NCBI GenBank assembly: GCA_029287395.1 | Contig: JARFRF010000177.1 | Span: forward strand, 1-37,952 | Direction: 5' to 3' | DNA length: 37,952 nt | Source: Methyloceanibacter sp. | GTDB taxonomy: Bacteria; Pseudomonadota; Alphaproteobacteria; Rhizobiales; Methyloligellaceae | In this document: positions 29,496 through 37,952 of the stretch, piece after piece | How positions within the stretch are numbered: position 1 is the first letter of the stretch | Layout: each line of letters begins with the position of its first letter | Translations under genes and position numbers: made by a program | Notes under the pieces: model-generated | What the model was told of the DNA's origin: nothing | The model's input: only the letters and a program-made list of their open reading frames with translations | Database searches by the model: none

Positions 29496-29695
29496 GACAA
29501 AAATGGGCGTGCAGAAGAGGCAGGCAATGACGCCCACGTCGAAGGGCGCCCTTACAGGAAAACAAATTTCACAGATTTCCGCATGGCGCTAGTGTTTCCC
29601 AAACTTTCTTCTCAAACAGGCGCTTGCTCGCTCCGCTTCAATTTCATACCGTCCCGCCCGTTTAGACAAATACGGCAAGAAAGGGTGAAAAGCCG

Positions 29696-30109
29696 ATGAC
29701 GAAGTCCTTGGACCATCACGACGCGCTTATCTACACGATGGTCACAACCTCGGCGGTCGATCGGACCATGTCCGGCGCCGAACTCGCCCGAATTGGGGAG
29801 ATCGTTTCGAATTTGCCCGTGTTCGCGGACTATAACGACGATGGCCTTGTGGCAGCCTCTCAGGCCTGCGGCGAGCTCCTTGGCAGCGAGTCGGGCCTTG
29901 ATATCGTCCTAGAGCTGATCCGAAGCAGCCTACCGTTCGAACTGCGCGAGACGGCATATGCTATCGCATTAGAAGTCGCCGCCGCAGATCTCGATGTACG
30001 ACCGGAAGAAACCCGTTTCTTGGAGCTTCTTTCTGAGGCGCTTGAGATCGATATGCTCACGAAGTCGGCAATCGAGCGCGGCATTCGGGCCCGAAACAAG
30101 ATCATTTGA
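29696..30109 (+). CDS. TerB family (tellurite resistance-like) protein
   Basis: ALIYTMVTTSAVDRTMSGAELARIGEIVSNLPVF ... AYAIALEVAAADLDVRPEETRFLELLSEALEID. Confidence 0.85.
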   Translation: MTKSLDHHDALIYTMVTTSAVDRTMSGAELARIGEIVSNLPVFADYNDDGLVAASQACGELLGSESGLDIVLELIRSSLPFELRETAYAIALEVAAADLDVRPEETRFLELLSEALEIDMLTKSAIERGIRARNKII

Positions 30110-30122
30110 GACAGACGTCCGA

Positions 30123-31418
30123 CTACCGAGCGAGCTTTCCCGCACCTGAGTAGAGTGCCCCGCCAATTACACACGGCACCGCGATCTGCGCCTGGCCGAG
30201 CGCGGACGCGGCTACGCAACCCGTCGCGATCGCAATGGAGCCTGCAGTCCAGCCCTTGGACATGCCCGCATCTGCAGTAAGCTGACGGCGCTCTGCGTCT
30301 TCGATTGCTCCGTATTGCTCTTTTCGAATTTTCTCAGCTTCGAACAGCGATGCGGCCTCGATGACGTCTTCTAAAGGACCGGCAATCTCCTTAGGCTGGT
30401 TAGCGAGCTCAGCGCGATACAGATCGATTAACTCGCGATCGCGCTCCGCATAAGATGCGAGCGTCCACTTTGCGGTCCCACCGGTTTTGACTCTCTCAAC
30501 ATTGTTGGCGTCCTTACCCCAACCCGATGCCAGCTTTTCGAAGAAGCCCGCTTTCTCAGCTCCCTTCGACCATTTCAGCGCCTGCATGATGCGCATGACA
30601 GGTTCGTGCTGCCCGGACGCGACGTAGTAGCCCCAAAGTGCATAGACCGCTGTTGTACCCCCCGTTTCGAGCTCCATCGCCTGCAGCGTCGCCCGTCTTC
30701 CGTTGAGCAAGTCATCGATCAGCGGCTTACGCAAAGGCATACGATGCGCGTTCTTTTCCATCAGGTCTTGCCAGTCGGGTCGCCCTGAATAGGCAATCGC
30801 GCGGATAATGACCTCCTGCTCCTTTGGGGGCATGGGGAACATCTTCGGGATCAGCCCGGGTCCGTCATTGGGGTTCGTGCCAAGTACGCCAGCGATGAAG
30901 CCGATGCAGAACCAGCGCTGTTCCTCATCCGTGAAGAGGCGATGGTCTCGCATAGCGTGGACGGCGGCGGGAACCCTCCAATATTGCGGCCGGTCGCGAT
31001 AGTTGGAGACCCAGTCGAGCAGGCGCTCGGCCGATGCAAATTCGGGCGCAGCTGTCACTGCGTGGGGAGATCCAACGGGGTACTGAGTTGGTCGGTTGAG
31101 CTGGTCGTGAAGGGGCTGAGGCGCCTCCTGATAAGGGGGCTCGGCGGCGACCACTCCAGTGCTTGCCTGCGGCGTGGGCGCAGACGCAGCTGGTTGCGGT
31201 TGACGCGCTGTGTCGGTCTCATTCTGCGTCGGGCCGAGACGCTGCGGAGGCGAGAAACGATTGTTCTGGGGACGCACTCGAGGCCGACCGGGCGCGGTTT
31301 TCGAGAAGACGCTGCTATTTTGCGCGCGTACGGTGCCGTCAGCCGCCAGCGCAGCATTGGACTGCGCAGCGGCCGCTAGGCCTATGAGACCAACCGCGAC
31401 GATATAGGCAGTACGCAT
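30123..31418 (-). CDS. Secreted hypothetical protein with Pro/Gln-rich N-terminal linker
   Basis: ATG 31418 gives signal peptide MRTAYIVAVGLIGLAAAAQSNAALAADG; disordered linker then globular region; no family recognised. Confidence 0.7.
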   Translation of the reverse strand: MRTAYIVAVGLIGLAAAAQSNAALAADGTVRAQNSSVFSKTAPGRPRVRPQNNRFSPPQRLGPTQNETDTARQPQPAASAPTPQASTGVVAAEPPYQEAPQPLHDQLNRPTQYPVGSPHAVTAAPEFASAERLLDWVSNYRDRPQYWRVPAAVHAMRDHRLFTDEEQRWFCIGFIAGVLGTNPNDGPGLIPKMFPMPPKEQEVIIRAIAYSGRPDWQDLMEKNAHRMPLRKPLIDDLLNGRRATLQAMELETGGTTAVYALWGYYVASGQHEPVMRIMQALKWSKGAEKAGFFEKLASGWGKDANNVERVKTGGTAKWTLASYAERDRELIDLYRAELANQPKEIAGPLEDVIEAASLFEAEKIRKEQYGAIEDAERRQLTADAGMSKGWTAGSIAIATGCVAASALGQAQIAVPCVIGGALYSGAGKLAR

Positions 31419-31545
31419 GCCATCAGCTTCCTCCCCCCAACCCCAGAGTGCTGACGAACCAGGACATACGGTTAACGCTTTTCGCGCGTTACTCGTTCCA
31501 GAAACCAAGCATTTTCAGATAGTTCTTGGCTATTTAAAGGCCGTC

Positions 31546-31556
31546 GCGTTAACCAT
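31546..31556 (+). promoter_or_regulatory. GCGTTAACCAT, CtrA half-site-like element, 9-bp inverted match to GGTTAACGC at 31470-31478
   Basis: Sequence reading; TTAACCAT matches the CtrA half-site motif known in Alphaproteobacteria; located in a divergent intergenic region. Confidence 0.3.
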
Positions 31557-31695
31557 AAGAGAAGGTTGCCAATCGCTTTGGCCCAAAGAGTCCGGCCGCC
31601 CCTCATCTTTTGACGCGGCACCATGCCGCCACCTCGCGCCGTTTTGATCGATCGTGCCATTGGAACGCCACGCCAGGCAGGCCAAACTGCGCGCC

Positions 31696-32580
31696 ATGGA
31701 AACCCCATTTGCATTCAATGACTCTTTGGTTCGTTTCAGCATCTTCGCCAGCCTGCTGGTCCTATTCGCGTTGCTTGAGCTCGCGTGGCCGCGTCGTCAG
31801 CTGATCGTCTCAAAGGGGCGACGCTGGCGCACAAATGTTGGAATGGGCGCGCTGACTGGTTTGCTTATGCGGTTCATCGCGACACTGGCCGTTCCACTGA
31901 CCGCCGTCGCGGCTGCATTCTACGCTCAGCAAAACCAGCTCGGACTTTTGAACAATGTGGATTGGCCGCAGTGGCTAAAGATCCTCATTGTCCTTGCGAT
32001 CCTCGACCTTGCGATCTGGGCGCAGCACCTCGCGTCACACAAAATTCCGGTCTTGTGGCGCATCCATCGTGTGCACCACGCCGATCGCGACATCGATGTG
32101 ACAACAGCGATCCGCTTTCACCCCATCGAGATTGTCTTATCCATGTTGTGGAAGATCGCAGTCGTCGTCCCCCTCGGAGCCTCTCCATTTGCTGTTTTTC
32201 TGTTCGAGGCGATCCTAAACGGGTGTGCGATGTTCAATCACTCAAACATCAACTTGCCACGCCCGCTTGACCGCGTCCTTCGCCTCTTCATCGTCACGCC
32301 AGACATGCATCGCGTTCATCACTCCGTGTTCAGGCCCGAACACGACTCCAACTATGGGTTCAACCTGTCAATTTGGGATCGGATCTTCCGCACCTACACA
32401 GCCCAGCCGAAGGATGGGCATCTGGGTATGCGGATCGGGCTCGATTCATTTCAGACAGCCGCGCCCACGCAGCTCGGTTGGAGCCTGTGGCTGCCTTTCA
32501 AGCGCGAAGCGTCCATGGACGATGAAGCTCAGCGAGAACCGCCCGAATATGCGGCCAGAAGCACCGAGACGCTTCGCTAG
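31696..32580 (+). CDS. Sterol desaturase/fatty acid hydroxylase family protein
   Basis: His-box motifs HLASH, HRVHH, HRVHHS; multiple TM; ATG at 31696. Confidence 0.9.
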   Translation: METPFAFNDSLVRFSIFASLLVLFALLELAWPRRQLIVSKGRRWRTNVGMGALTGLLMRFIATLAVPLTAVAAAFYAQQNQLGLLNNVDWPQWLKILIVLAILDLAIWAQHLASHKIPVLWRIHRVHHADRDIDVTTAIRFHPIEIVLSMLWKIAVVVPLGASPFAVFLFEAILNGCAMFNHSNINLPRPLDRVLRLFIVTPDMHRVHHSVFRPEHDSNYGFNLSIWDRIFRTYTAQPKDGHLGMRIGLDSFQTAAPTQLGWSLWLPFKREASMDDEAQREPPEYAARSTETLR

Positions 32581-33515
32581 AAGAAGTTCATGGGGAAGTA
32601 ACGCAGGAATAGCTCCTCATACGTGCCGCGCGCATGGACCTGCTCAAGTGCATAGTTAAGGGCTCGCACGAGCGTGCGGTTGCCCTTCTCAACGGCAATG
32701 CCGACGCCTTCGCCGAAGAACCGCGCGTCTAGGTAAGGACCACCTCGAAATTCGCAACAGCGGCCGCTCTCAGCACCGTTGAACCAAAAAGCGAGCGTGA
32801 TCCCATCTGCGAATACGAGATCGATCGCTCCTTCTTTGAGCGCTCTTTGAGCCGCCTCACTTGTATCAAAGGTGGCGAGTGCCGCTTCCGGGAAGAACGT
32901 CTTCAGATAGGCTTCATGCCCACTGTTCTTGGCAACGCCGACCTTTAGGCCCTCGATCGTCTCAGGAAGGATGTCGGCAACGTCGCTATCTTGCCTTGCC
33001 GCAAAGCGCGCGGGGGTTGCATAGTAGCGCAACGTAAAGTCTGCGGATTTCAGCGCCTCTGCCGTAATTCGGATCGAGGCGATCGCCGCATCTGCTTCGC
33101 CGACTTGGATCGCCGAAATCAATCTCGCCCAATTCGTGGCGCTGATCTGACACTCGACCTCAAGCACATCGCAGATCGCCTGAGCGAGATCGATATTGAA
33201 GCCTGTCAGCGTGCCGACTTCATCGTAGTAGTGAAATGGAGGGTAGTCCGTGTCCGTGATGAAGCGGATCTTCTTGAGACCTTTGAGGTCCGGCTTCTGA
33301 CGATGGGCCTCGCCCTGCCAGGCATCGGGTACGATGGGCTTCACAACGGAGGCCCGCTCCTGCGCTTGGACCGGCAACGGTCCCAAGCCTACAATCGAGA
33401 TTGCCAGAAGAACGGCACTCAACGCTGCAACAAACCTTACCATTCGAAGATCACCAGTCGTCGCAAGTGTTTTCCCTCTTAGCGCGGTTGGATGGCTATC
33501 GCCACACCAGCGCAT
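32577..33515 (-). CDS. Periplasmic solute-binding protein (SBP_bac_3, amino-acid ABC transporter type)
   Basis: IRFITDTDYPPFHYYDEVGTLTGFNIDLAQAICDVLEVECQ characteristic N-lobe; start may be internal (around MVRFVAALSAVLLAISIVGLG). Confidence 0.88.
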   Translation of the reverse strand: MRWCGDSHPTALRGKTLATTGDLRMVRFVAALSAVLLAISIVGLGPLPVQAQERASVVKPIVPDAWQGEAHRQKPDLKGLKKIRFITDTDYPPFHYYDEVGTLTGFNIDLAQAICDVLEVECQISATNWARLISAIQVGEADAAIASIRITAEALKSADFTLRYYATPARFAARQDSDVADILPETIEGLKVGVAKNSGHEAYLKTFFPEAALATFDTSEAAQRALKEGAIDLVFADGITLAFWFNGAESGRCCEFRGGPYLDARFFGEGVGIAVEKGNRTLVRALNYALEQVHARGTYEELFLRYFPMNFF

Positions 33516-33593
33516 TGTCTTCGACCCCTTATCTAGGTTGCAAGATCAATTGAAGCAATCTGAAGATGAACTCAGGCAGTTTATCTGTCGCGT

Positions 33594-33668
33594 TGGAGCG
33601 GGTGATGAGAATCGAACTCACGACACGTAGCTTGGGAAGCTACTGCTCTACCACTGAGCTACACCCGC
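33594..33668 (-). tRNA. tRNA-Gly (anticodon CCC)
   Basis: Reverse complement GCGGGTGTAGCTCAGTGGTAGAGCAGTAGCTTCCCAAGCTACGTGTCGTGAGTTCGATTCTCATCACCCGCTCCA folds as cloverleaf; encoded CCA. Confidence 0.96.
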
Positions 33669-33818
33669 TTTTCCCCTTAATAACTAGCGTCACCGGGACG
33701 CATTGAGAAGGCAGCTTTGAAACAAATGCTCACGCAAGGGTGATGCAATATTGGCTTGCGGTTCACACGCGCGCATCCACTAATGCGCGAAAAAGCCAAG
33801 GAAGAATCTGTCGCACCT

Positions 33819-34808
33819 ATGACTGACGCCTCCCTCGCAATACAATTAGAAAAATTCTCCGATCCCGACTTGACCGTTGACGGCAAGCGCCGTGCCCGCG
33901 TGTCGCTCGAACTGCTTAGTACGCTTTGGATTAATACAGGCACGCTGTGCAATATAGCGTGCCGCAATTGCTACATCGAATCGAGCCCTACCAATGATAC
34001 ATTCGCATATATAAGCCGCGCCGAGGCCGCCGCGTTTCTCGACGAGATTGCGAGCGATGGCTTGCCAGTAACGGAGATCGGATACACCGGCGGGGAACCC
34101 TTCTTGAATCCGGACATATTGGGCATGCTTGCCGACGCTCTTGAGCGCGGTTTCTCGGTGCTCGTCTTGACAAATGCCATGCAACCAATGTTGCGGCCAC
34201 GCGTGCGTGCAGGGCTGCTCGATCTGCGGAAAGCCCATGGCGACCGCTTGACGCTACGCGTCAGTCTCGATCACTACACGGCCGCGCTCCATGACGAGGA
34301 GCGTGGCCCTGGATCCTTTGCAAAAACCTTGGAGGGAATCGATTGGTTGGCCGAACATCGCTTCTCCATCGCCTTGGCGGGCCGGACCTGCTGGGGAGAG
34401 GCTGACCGAGAGACGCGGGCGGGCTATGCGGCGTTGATACAGTCACGATCCTGGCCGATCGCTGCAGAACGTCAGGATGCACTCGTCCTGTTTCCAGAGA
34501 TGAATGCGAGAGAAGATGTGCCGGAAATCAGCGATGCTTGCTGGGGTATCTTAGATGTCTCGCCATCCGACATGATGTGTGCGTCGAGCCGAATGATCGC
34601 AAAACTGCGCGGTGATAACCGCCCCGTCGTCTTACCCTGCACACTATTGACCGACCTGCCGCGCTTCGGGATGGGGTCAACGCTTGCTGAAGCAGCATTG
34701 GCAGACGGCGATCTTTTCGACCATGGCGCCGTGAAACTGTGTCATCCACACTGCGCGCGATTCTGCGTTCTAGGCGGTGGATCCTGTTCTGCGGGCAGCC
34801 CTGAATAG
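33819..34808 (+). CDS. Radical SAM protein of unknown function
   Basis: TLCNIACRNCYIESSPTND (CX3CX2C), GYTGGEPFLNPDI; C-terminal cysteines KLCHPHCARFCVLGGGSCS; ORF extends to 33756 but ATG 33819 preferred. Confidence 0.85.
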   Translation: MTDASLAIQLEKFSDPDLTVDGKRRARVSLELLSTLWINTGTLCNIACRNCYIESSPTNDTFAYISRAEAAAFLDEIASDGLPVTEIGYTGGEPFLNPDILGMLADALERGFSVLVLTNAMQPMLRPRVRAGLLDLRKAHGDRLTLRVSLDHYTAALHDEERGPGSFAKTLEGIDWLAEHRFSIALAGRTCWGEADRETRAGYAALIQSRSWPIAAERQDALVLFPEMNAREDVPEISDACWGILDVSPSDMMCASSRMIAKLRGDNRPVVLPCTLLTDLPRFGMGSTLAEAALADGDLFDHGAVKLCHPHCARFCVLGGGSCSAGSPE

Positions 34809-34860
34809 GCTTATCCTATTGCGGGGCGTTGTGACTTCACGTTGTATCCTATAGTGAATC

Positions 34861-34878
34861 CAAAAGAGGTGTCTTTTG
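34861..34878. promoter_or_regulatory. Perfect dyad CAAAAGA-GGTG-TCTTTTG upstream of XRE regulator
   Basis: Direct reading; 7-bp perfect arms, about 75 bp before the regulator start. Confidence 0.4.
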
Positions 34879-34952
34879 CACGATTAGCGTTATTGTGGTG
34901 CCGTGAACAACCGTAATTGGTTATCGACTTTGAGAGGACCACAGGAGCTAAA

Positions 34953-35348
34953 ATGGGAAAGAAATCGCCGCAACAGACAGATGTGATAGTTGGGCACAAC
35001 GTCCGGTTCTGGCGGCTTGAGAGGAAAATGTCACAGACCGACCTCGCAAACCTACTCGGTCTGACATTTCAGCAGATTCAAAAGTACGAGAACGGCGCAA
35101 ACCGTGTTGGCGCAAGTCGGCTCATGCAAATTGCTACAGCCCTCGACGTGCCAATCCATGCGTTTTTTGATGGCGCTGGTCCCCAGACGGATGACCCGGT
35201 GTCACCCATCCGGTTCGTCGGCGATCAACAAGCGTTGCGCTTGGTTCAGGCCTTCGCCGATATCGAGGATGCTGGGCTACGACGCTCGGTTGTAAGCCTC
35301 GTCGAAGGCATCGCCGAAAGCAAATCCCAAGAAAACAGAGCCAAGTAG
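34953..35348 (+). CDS. XRE-family helix-turn-helix transcriptional regulator
   Basis: VGHNVRFWRLERKMSQTDLANLLGLTFQQIQKYENGANRVGASRLMQIATALDVPIHAFF HTH_3 domain; RBS AGGAGC upstream of ATG 34953. Confidence 0.92.
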   Translation: MGKKSPQQTDVIVGHNVRFWRLERKMSQTDLANLLGLTFQQIQKYENGANRVGASRLMQIATALDVPIHAFFDGAGPQTDDPVSPIRFVGDQQALRLVQAFADIEDAGLRRSVVSLVEGIAESKSQENRAK

Positions 35349-35373
35349 TTCTCGTCAGCGTCGATGCCGCTTA

Positions 35374-35407
35374 GCCGGCGGCGGCCCATCGTCGCCGGCA
35401 TTTTCTT
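35374..35407 (+). terminator. Intrinsic terminator after XRE regulator
   Basis: GCCGGCGGC-GGCCCATC-GTCGCCGGC (9-bp stem with one G-U) followed by ATTTTCTT. Confidence 0.7.
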
Positions 35408-35603
35408 GGTCAGTAGTCTCTACCGGGACCCTAGATAACTCGGCTTCCGCAAGCTTTAGGTACTGCACAAATGGCAGCAGCCCATGCTCAAACTTTGATG
35501 ATTGCATAGTTGAGCAATACGTTCAGCGAGCGACACCACTGCGGCGAGTTCGCGGCCGGATCAGGATCGGCGATTTTGTCGACCCCAGCTTTAGCTGCCT
35601 CGG

Positions 35604-36218
35604 TTACTCGTCCTTGTCGGCCTCGCTGTCACCGGCGCTTTTGCCTTTGATCTCAAAGGGAAGCTCGAAGGAGGCGGACTTCTTTCCTAACTTGTCGGTG
35701 AATTTCAGCTCGGCCACGTACTTCCCAGCCGGCGCTTCGGTGAAGTCGATCGTTAGGGCCGTCATTACTTCCATGTTGGTATCGCGGCTGTCGAAGGTGA
35801 ACGTACCGAAACCTGGTTGCTCGCCCAACACTTCACCATCGGCACCCTTCAAAACCAGATCAGAGACAAGCTCCGCGCGATTAAGTCCACCCTGCTTCTT
35901 CCAAGTAAACCCAACGGGTTCCACATAGATGAAGAGTTTTTCGCCGGGCTCGAAGACATTGTTGGGACGCGGGTCGTAAATACCGTAGCCGGTGGGAGCG
36001 GACTTGACGAAGAGGGCCTCGCGGAACAAGAGCGGACCACGCTGCCAAATCCTCATCGCGGCCTTTCGAATCGTATTATAGGCCTCAAGATCGTTGCCCC
36101 GCTTCACATCACTTGCCGCTTCCTTTGCGAGATCCTGAACGCTCTGCGCGAGACTGGGACCCCCTATGCCTACATTTGCAACCAAGCCAAACAGGAATGC
36201 GATCGCAACGTGTCTCAT
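35604..36218 (-). CDS. Exported hypothetical protein
   Basis: ATG 36218 gives signal peptide MRHVAIAFLFGLVANVGIGGPSLAQS; coherent mature domain (YIVEPVGF-like beta-rich region); no family recognised. Confidence 0.7.
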   Translation of the reverse strand: MRHVAIAFLFGLVANVGIGGPSLAQSVQDLAKEAASDVKRGNDLEAYNTIRKAAMRIWQRGPLLFREALFVKSAPTGYGIYDPRPNNVFEPGEKLFIYVEPVGFTWKKQGGLNRAELVSDLVLKGADGEVLGEQPGFGTFTFDSRDTNMEVMTALTIDFTEAPAGKYVAELKFTDKLGKKSASFELPFEIKGKSAGDSEADKDE

Positions 36219-36355
36219 TTTTCTCCCTAGACGTCCGAATTGTTGTTCCCCGTGGAGGTCGTGACAATCGCACACCGGTCGTCCGTACGCCACTCCAGGG
36301 CTACGGCAATTGAACAGCATTGCCCCCGATAGCACTCCCATCCTAGTGCCGCAGC

Positions 36356-36601
36356 ATGCATGCAATCGCCGAGGCGCTTACCAATCCGATCCTACGAGGC
36401 GCCTATCTTGCTCTGTCGCTCGCGTTGCTGATCCTGCCACTCGTACTGCTCTGGCTCTGGTACAGCCGACGGGCCCGGGCGGGGACGCTCGATCGTCCCA
36501 TGCTTATGCGCATAGCAGCAACGCTGCTGTGGATAGTGGCCAATGCCGCGGCGCTCGGATTTCTGATGTGGGCAGACAACGCCAACAGGGCTGCCGGATG
36601 A
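36356..36601 (+). CDS. Small two-TM hypothetical membrane protein
   Basis: 81 aa; two hydrophobic segments (AYLALSLALLILPLVLLWLWY, IAATLLWIVANAAALGFLMW). Confidence 0.5.
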   Translation: MHAIAEALTNPILRGAYLALSLALLILPLVLLWLWYSRRARAGTLDRPMLMRIAATLLWIVANAAALGFLMWADNANRAAG

Positions 36602-36610
36602 TTTTCAATC

Positions 36611-37952
36611 TTAGTACGGATTGTTTTCCGATTTTCCTCGCGTGGCAAAGAATTCCTTCGCCAAGGCGAAGACGACGGGACTAAGAAGCGCCAAGGCGAT
36701 CAAGTTCGGAATCGCCATCAGGGCGTTCATTGTGTCTGCGAGCAGCCATACAAAGCTAAGTTTGACGCTTGCGCCAAGAACAGGCGCGAGCGACCACAAA
36801 ATACGAAATGGGATGATGGACTTTACGCCCAGCAGATACTGCCAGGAGCGCTCGCAATAGTAACTCCAGCCGAGCAGCGTCGTGAATGCAAACACGGCCA
36901 ACGCAACCGAAGTAATCTCACCGCCAATGCCAGGAAGGGATGTCGAGAATGCAAGAGACGTCAGTTCCGCGCCGGTCTTCCCGCTGGTCCATACGCCCGT
37001 GCTCAAGATCACAAGCGCCGTAAACGTGCAGACAATGATCGTGTCGATAAAGGTCCCAAGCATCGCGACAAGACCTTGGCTAACAGGCCCCTTGCACTGA
37101 GCTGCCGCATGCGCGATCGGCGCGGAACCGAGCCCCGCTTCATTGGAGAAAACGCCGCGCGCAACACCGAACCGTATGGCTGCCCAAACGGCCGCGCCAG
37201 CAAAGCCACCGGTCGCCGCAATCGTTGTGAATGCATGCTCAAAGATGAGCCCAAAGGCCTTCGGGACTGCTTCGGCGTGCAGGAACAGAACCACAGTACC
37301 GGCACCCACATAGGCTACGGCCATAAGCGGCACGAGGGTTCCTGCGACCGTGCCGATCCGCTTGATGCCGCCAACCAGAACGAGAGCGACGAGCGTCGCG
37401 AGAATGCATCCCGTCAGCCAAAGCGGGATCCCAAATGAGCCATTTAGCGCGGCGGCAACAGAGTTGGCCTGTACCATATTGCCGATACCGAAACCCGCGA
37501 ACCCGGCGAAGATCGCGAACATGCCACCCAGCCAAGCCCAACGCGGTCCAAGCCCATTCTTGATGTAGTACATGGGCCCACCGACATACTTGCCATTCTC
37601 GTCGACCTCTCGATAGCGCACGGCCAGAACGGCCTCCGCGAACTTGGTGGCCATGCCGACCAGTGCCGTCATCCACATCCAGAAGACCGCGCCTGGCCCT
37701 CCGAGAAAGATTGCTGTCGCGACACCGGCGATGTTGCCCGTCCCGATCGTTGCTGCAAGCGCAGTCATCAGGGCGTGGAAGGGCGCAATTTCGCCCTTAC
37801 CGTCGGGGATGCGTCCGCGCCATAGAAGAGCAAGCGCGAAAGGCAAGTCGCGGATGGAGCGAAAGCGAAGACCGATCGTCAGATAGATCCCAACGCCCAG
37901 TAGGAGCGTCAGCATGGGCACGCCCCACACAACGCCGCTCAACCATTCAACG
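36611..37952 (-). CDS. Alanine/glycine:cation symporter (AgcS family), N-terminus truncated by the window edge
   Basis: TIGTGNIAGVATAIFLGGPGAVFWMWMTALVGMATKFAEAVLAVRYRE; VFSNEAGLGSAPIAHAAA; frame stays open to the right edge. Confidence 0.93.
   Translation of the reverse strand, partial: VEWLSGVVWGVPMLTLLLGVGIYLTIGLRFRSIRDLPFALALLWRGRIPDGKGEIAPFHALMTALAATIGTGNIAGVATAIFLGGPGAVFWMWMTALVGMATKFAEAVLAVRYREVDENGKYVGGPMYYIKNGLGPRWAWLGGMFAIFAGFAGFGIGNMVQANSVAAALNGSFGIPLWLTGCILATLVALVLVGGIKRIGTVAGTLVPLMAVAYVGAGTVVLFLHAEAVPKAFGLIFEHAFTTIAATGGFAGAAVWAAIRFGVARGVFSNEAGLGSAPIAHAAAQCKGPVSQGLVAMLGTFIDTIIVCTFTALVILSTGVWTSGKTGAELTSLAFSTSLPGIGGEITSVALAVFAFTTLLGWSYYCERSWQYLLGVKSIIPFRILWSLAPVLGASVKLSFVWLLADTMNALMAIPNLIALALLSPVVFALAKEFFATRGKSENNPY

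Noticed and set aside
29073-29699. 208-aa ORF antisense to lysS
   Set aside because: Shadow ORF opposite class I LysRS and running through the intergenic region; no motif
29696-30109. TerB as part of a tellurite/stress (Ter) island
   Set aside because: Single TerB-family gene with no other ter genes around it
33334-33630. 98-aa ORF ending ...RVGAGDENRTHDT
   Set aside because: The GDENRTHDT tail is translation across a tRNA gene, a well-known spurious annotation artefact; its remainder is antisense to the solute-binding gene
33594-33668. tRNA-Gly as a possible integration site for a mobile element
   Set aside because: No integrase, no attL/attR-like duplication of the tRNA 3' end and no prophage-like cargo seen in the window
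33819-35348. Radical SAM plus XRE as a RiPP biosynthesis or defence cassette
   Set aside because: No precursor peptide, exporter or toxin-like partner nearby; a 145-bp gap with likely regulatory repeats separates the genes

Overview
This 38 kb window looks like ordinary core chromosome of a GC-rich alphaproteobacterium, probably Hyphomicrobiales-like (inferred from gene families and synteny). I found no CRISPR array, transposase, integrase, rRNA or recognisable defence island. The central feature is a minus-strand assimilatory sulfate reduction operon at about 3.8-11.9 kb: ferredoxin, cysG, DUF2849, cysI, a DUF934-CysH fusion, cysD, cysN and, after a short gap, a TauE/SafE permease. The first seven genes all overlap. 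Other recognisable content: an MFS (MHS-type) transporter, a phage-type A1S_2505-like protein, a DUF4212/VC_2705-type Na+ symporter pair with an EF-hand-like loop, proline iminopeptidase, a YjbQ protein, a PodJ-like coiled-coil/TM/Sel1/PG-binding protein, a second TauE/SafE with a TIGR02186 protein, a PdeM/Lhr 'ligase-associated' pair without ligase, pyrD, DUF952, an S24 repressor-like regulator, an SNase-like protein, class I lysyl-tRNA synthetase, TerB, a sterol desaturase-like protein, a solute-binding protein, tRNA-Gly(CCC), an uncharacterised radical SAM protein, an XRE regulator and an AgcS symporter. The items most worth follow-up are the fully overlapping sulfur operon with its DUF934-CysH fusion and head-of-operon ferredoxin, the radical SAM protein with its C-terminal cysteines and downstream dyad-rich XRE promoter region, and the GVYRGVRGAGR repeat protein. 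I do not see strong evidence for a wholly new system. All assignments are from reading the sequence and family recall; no searches were run.
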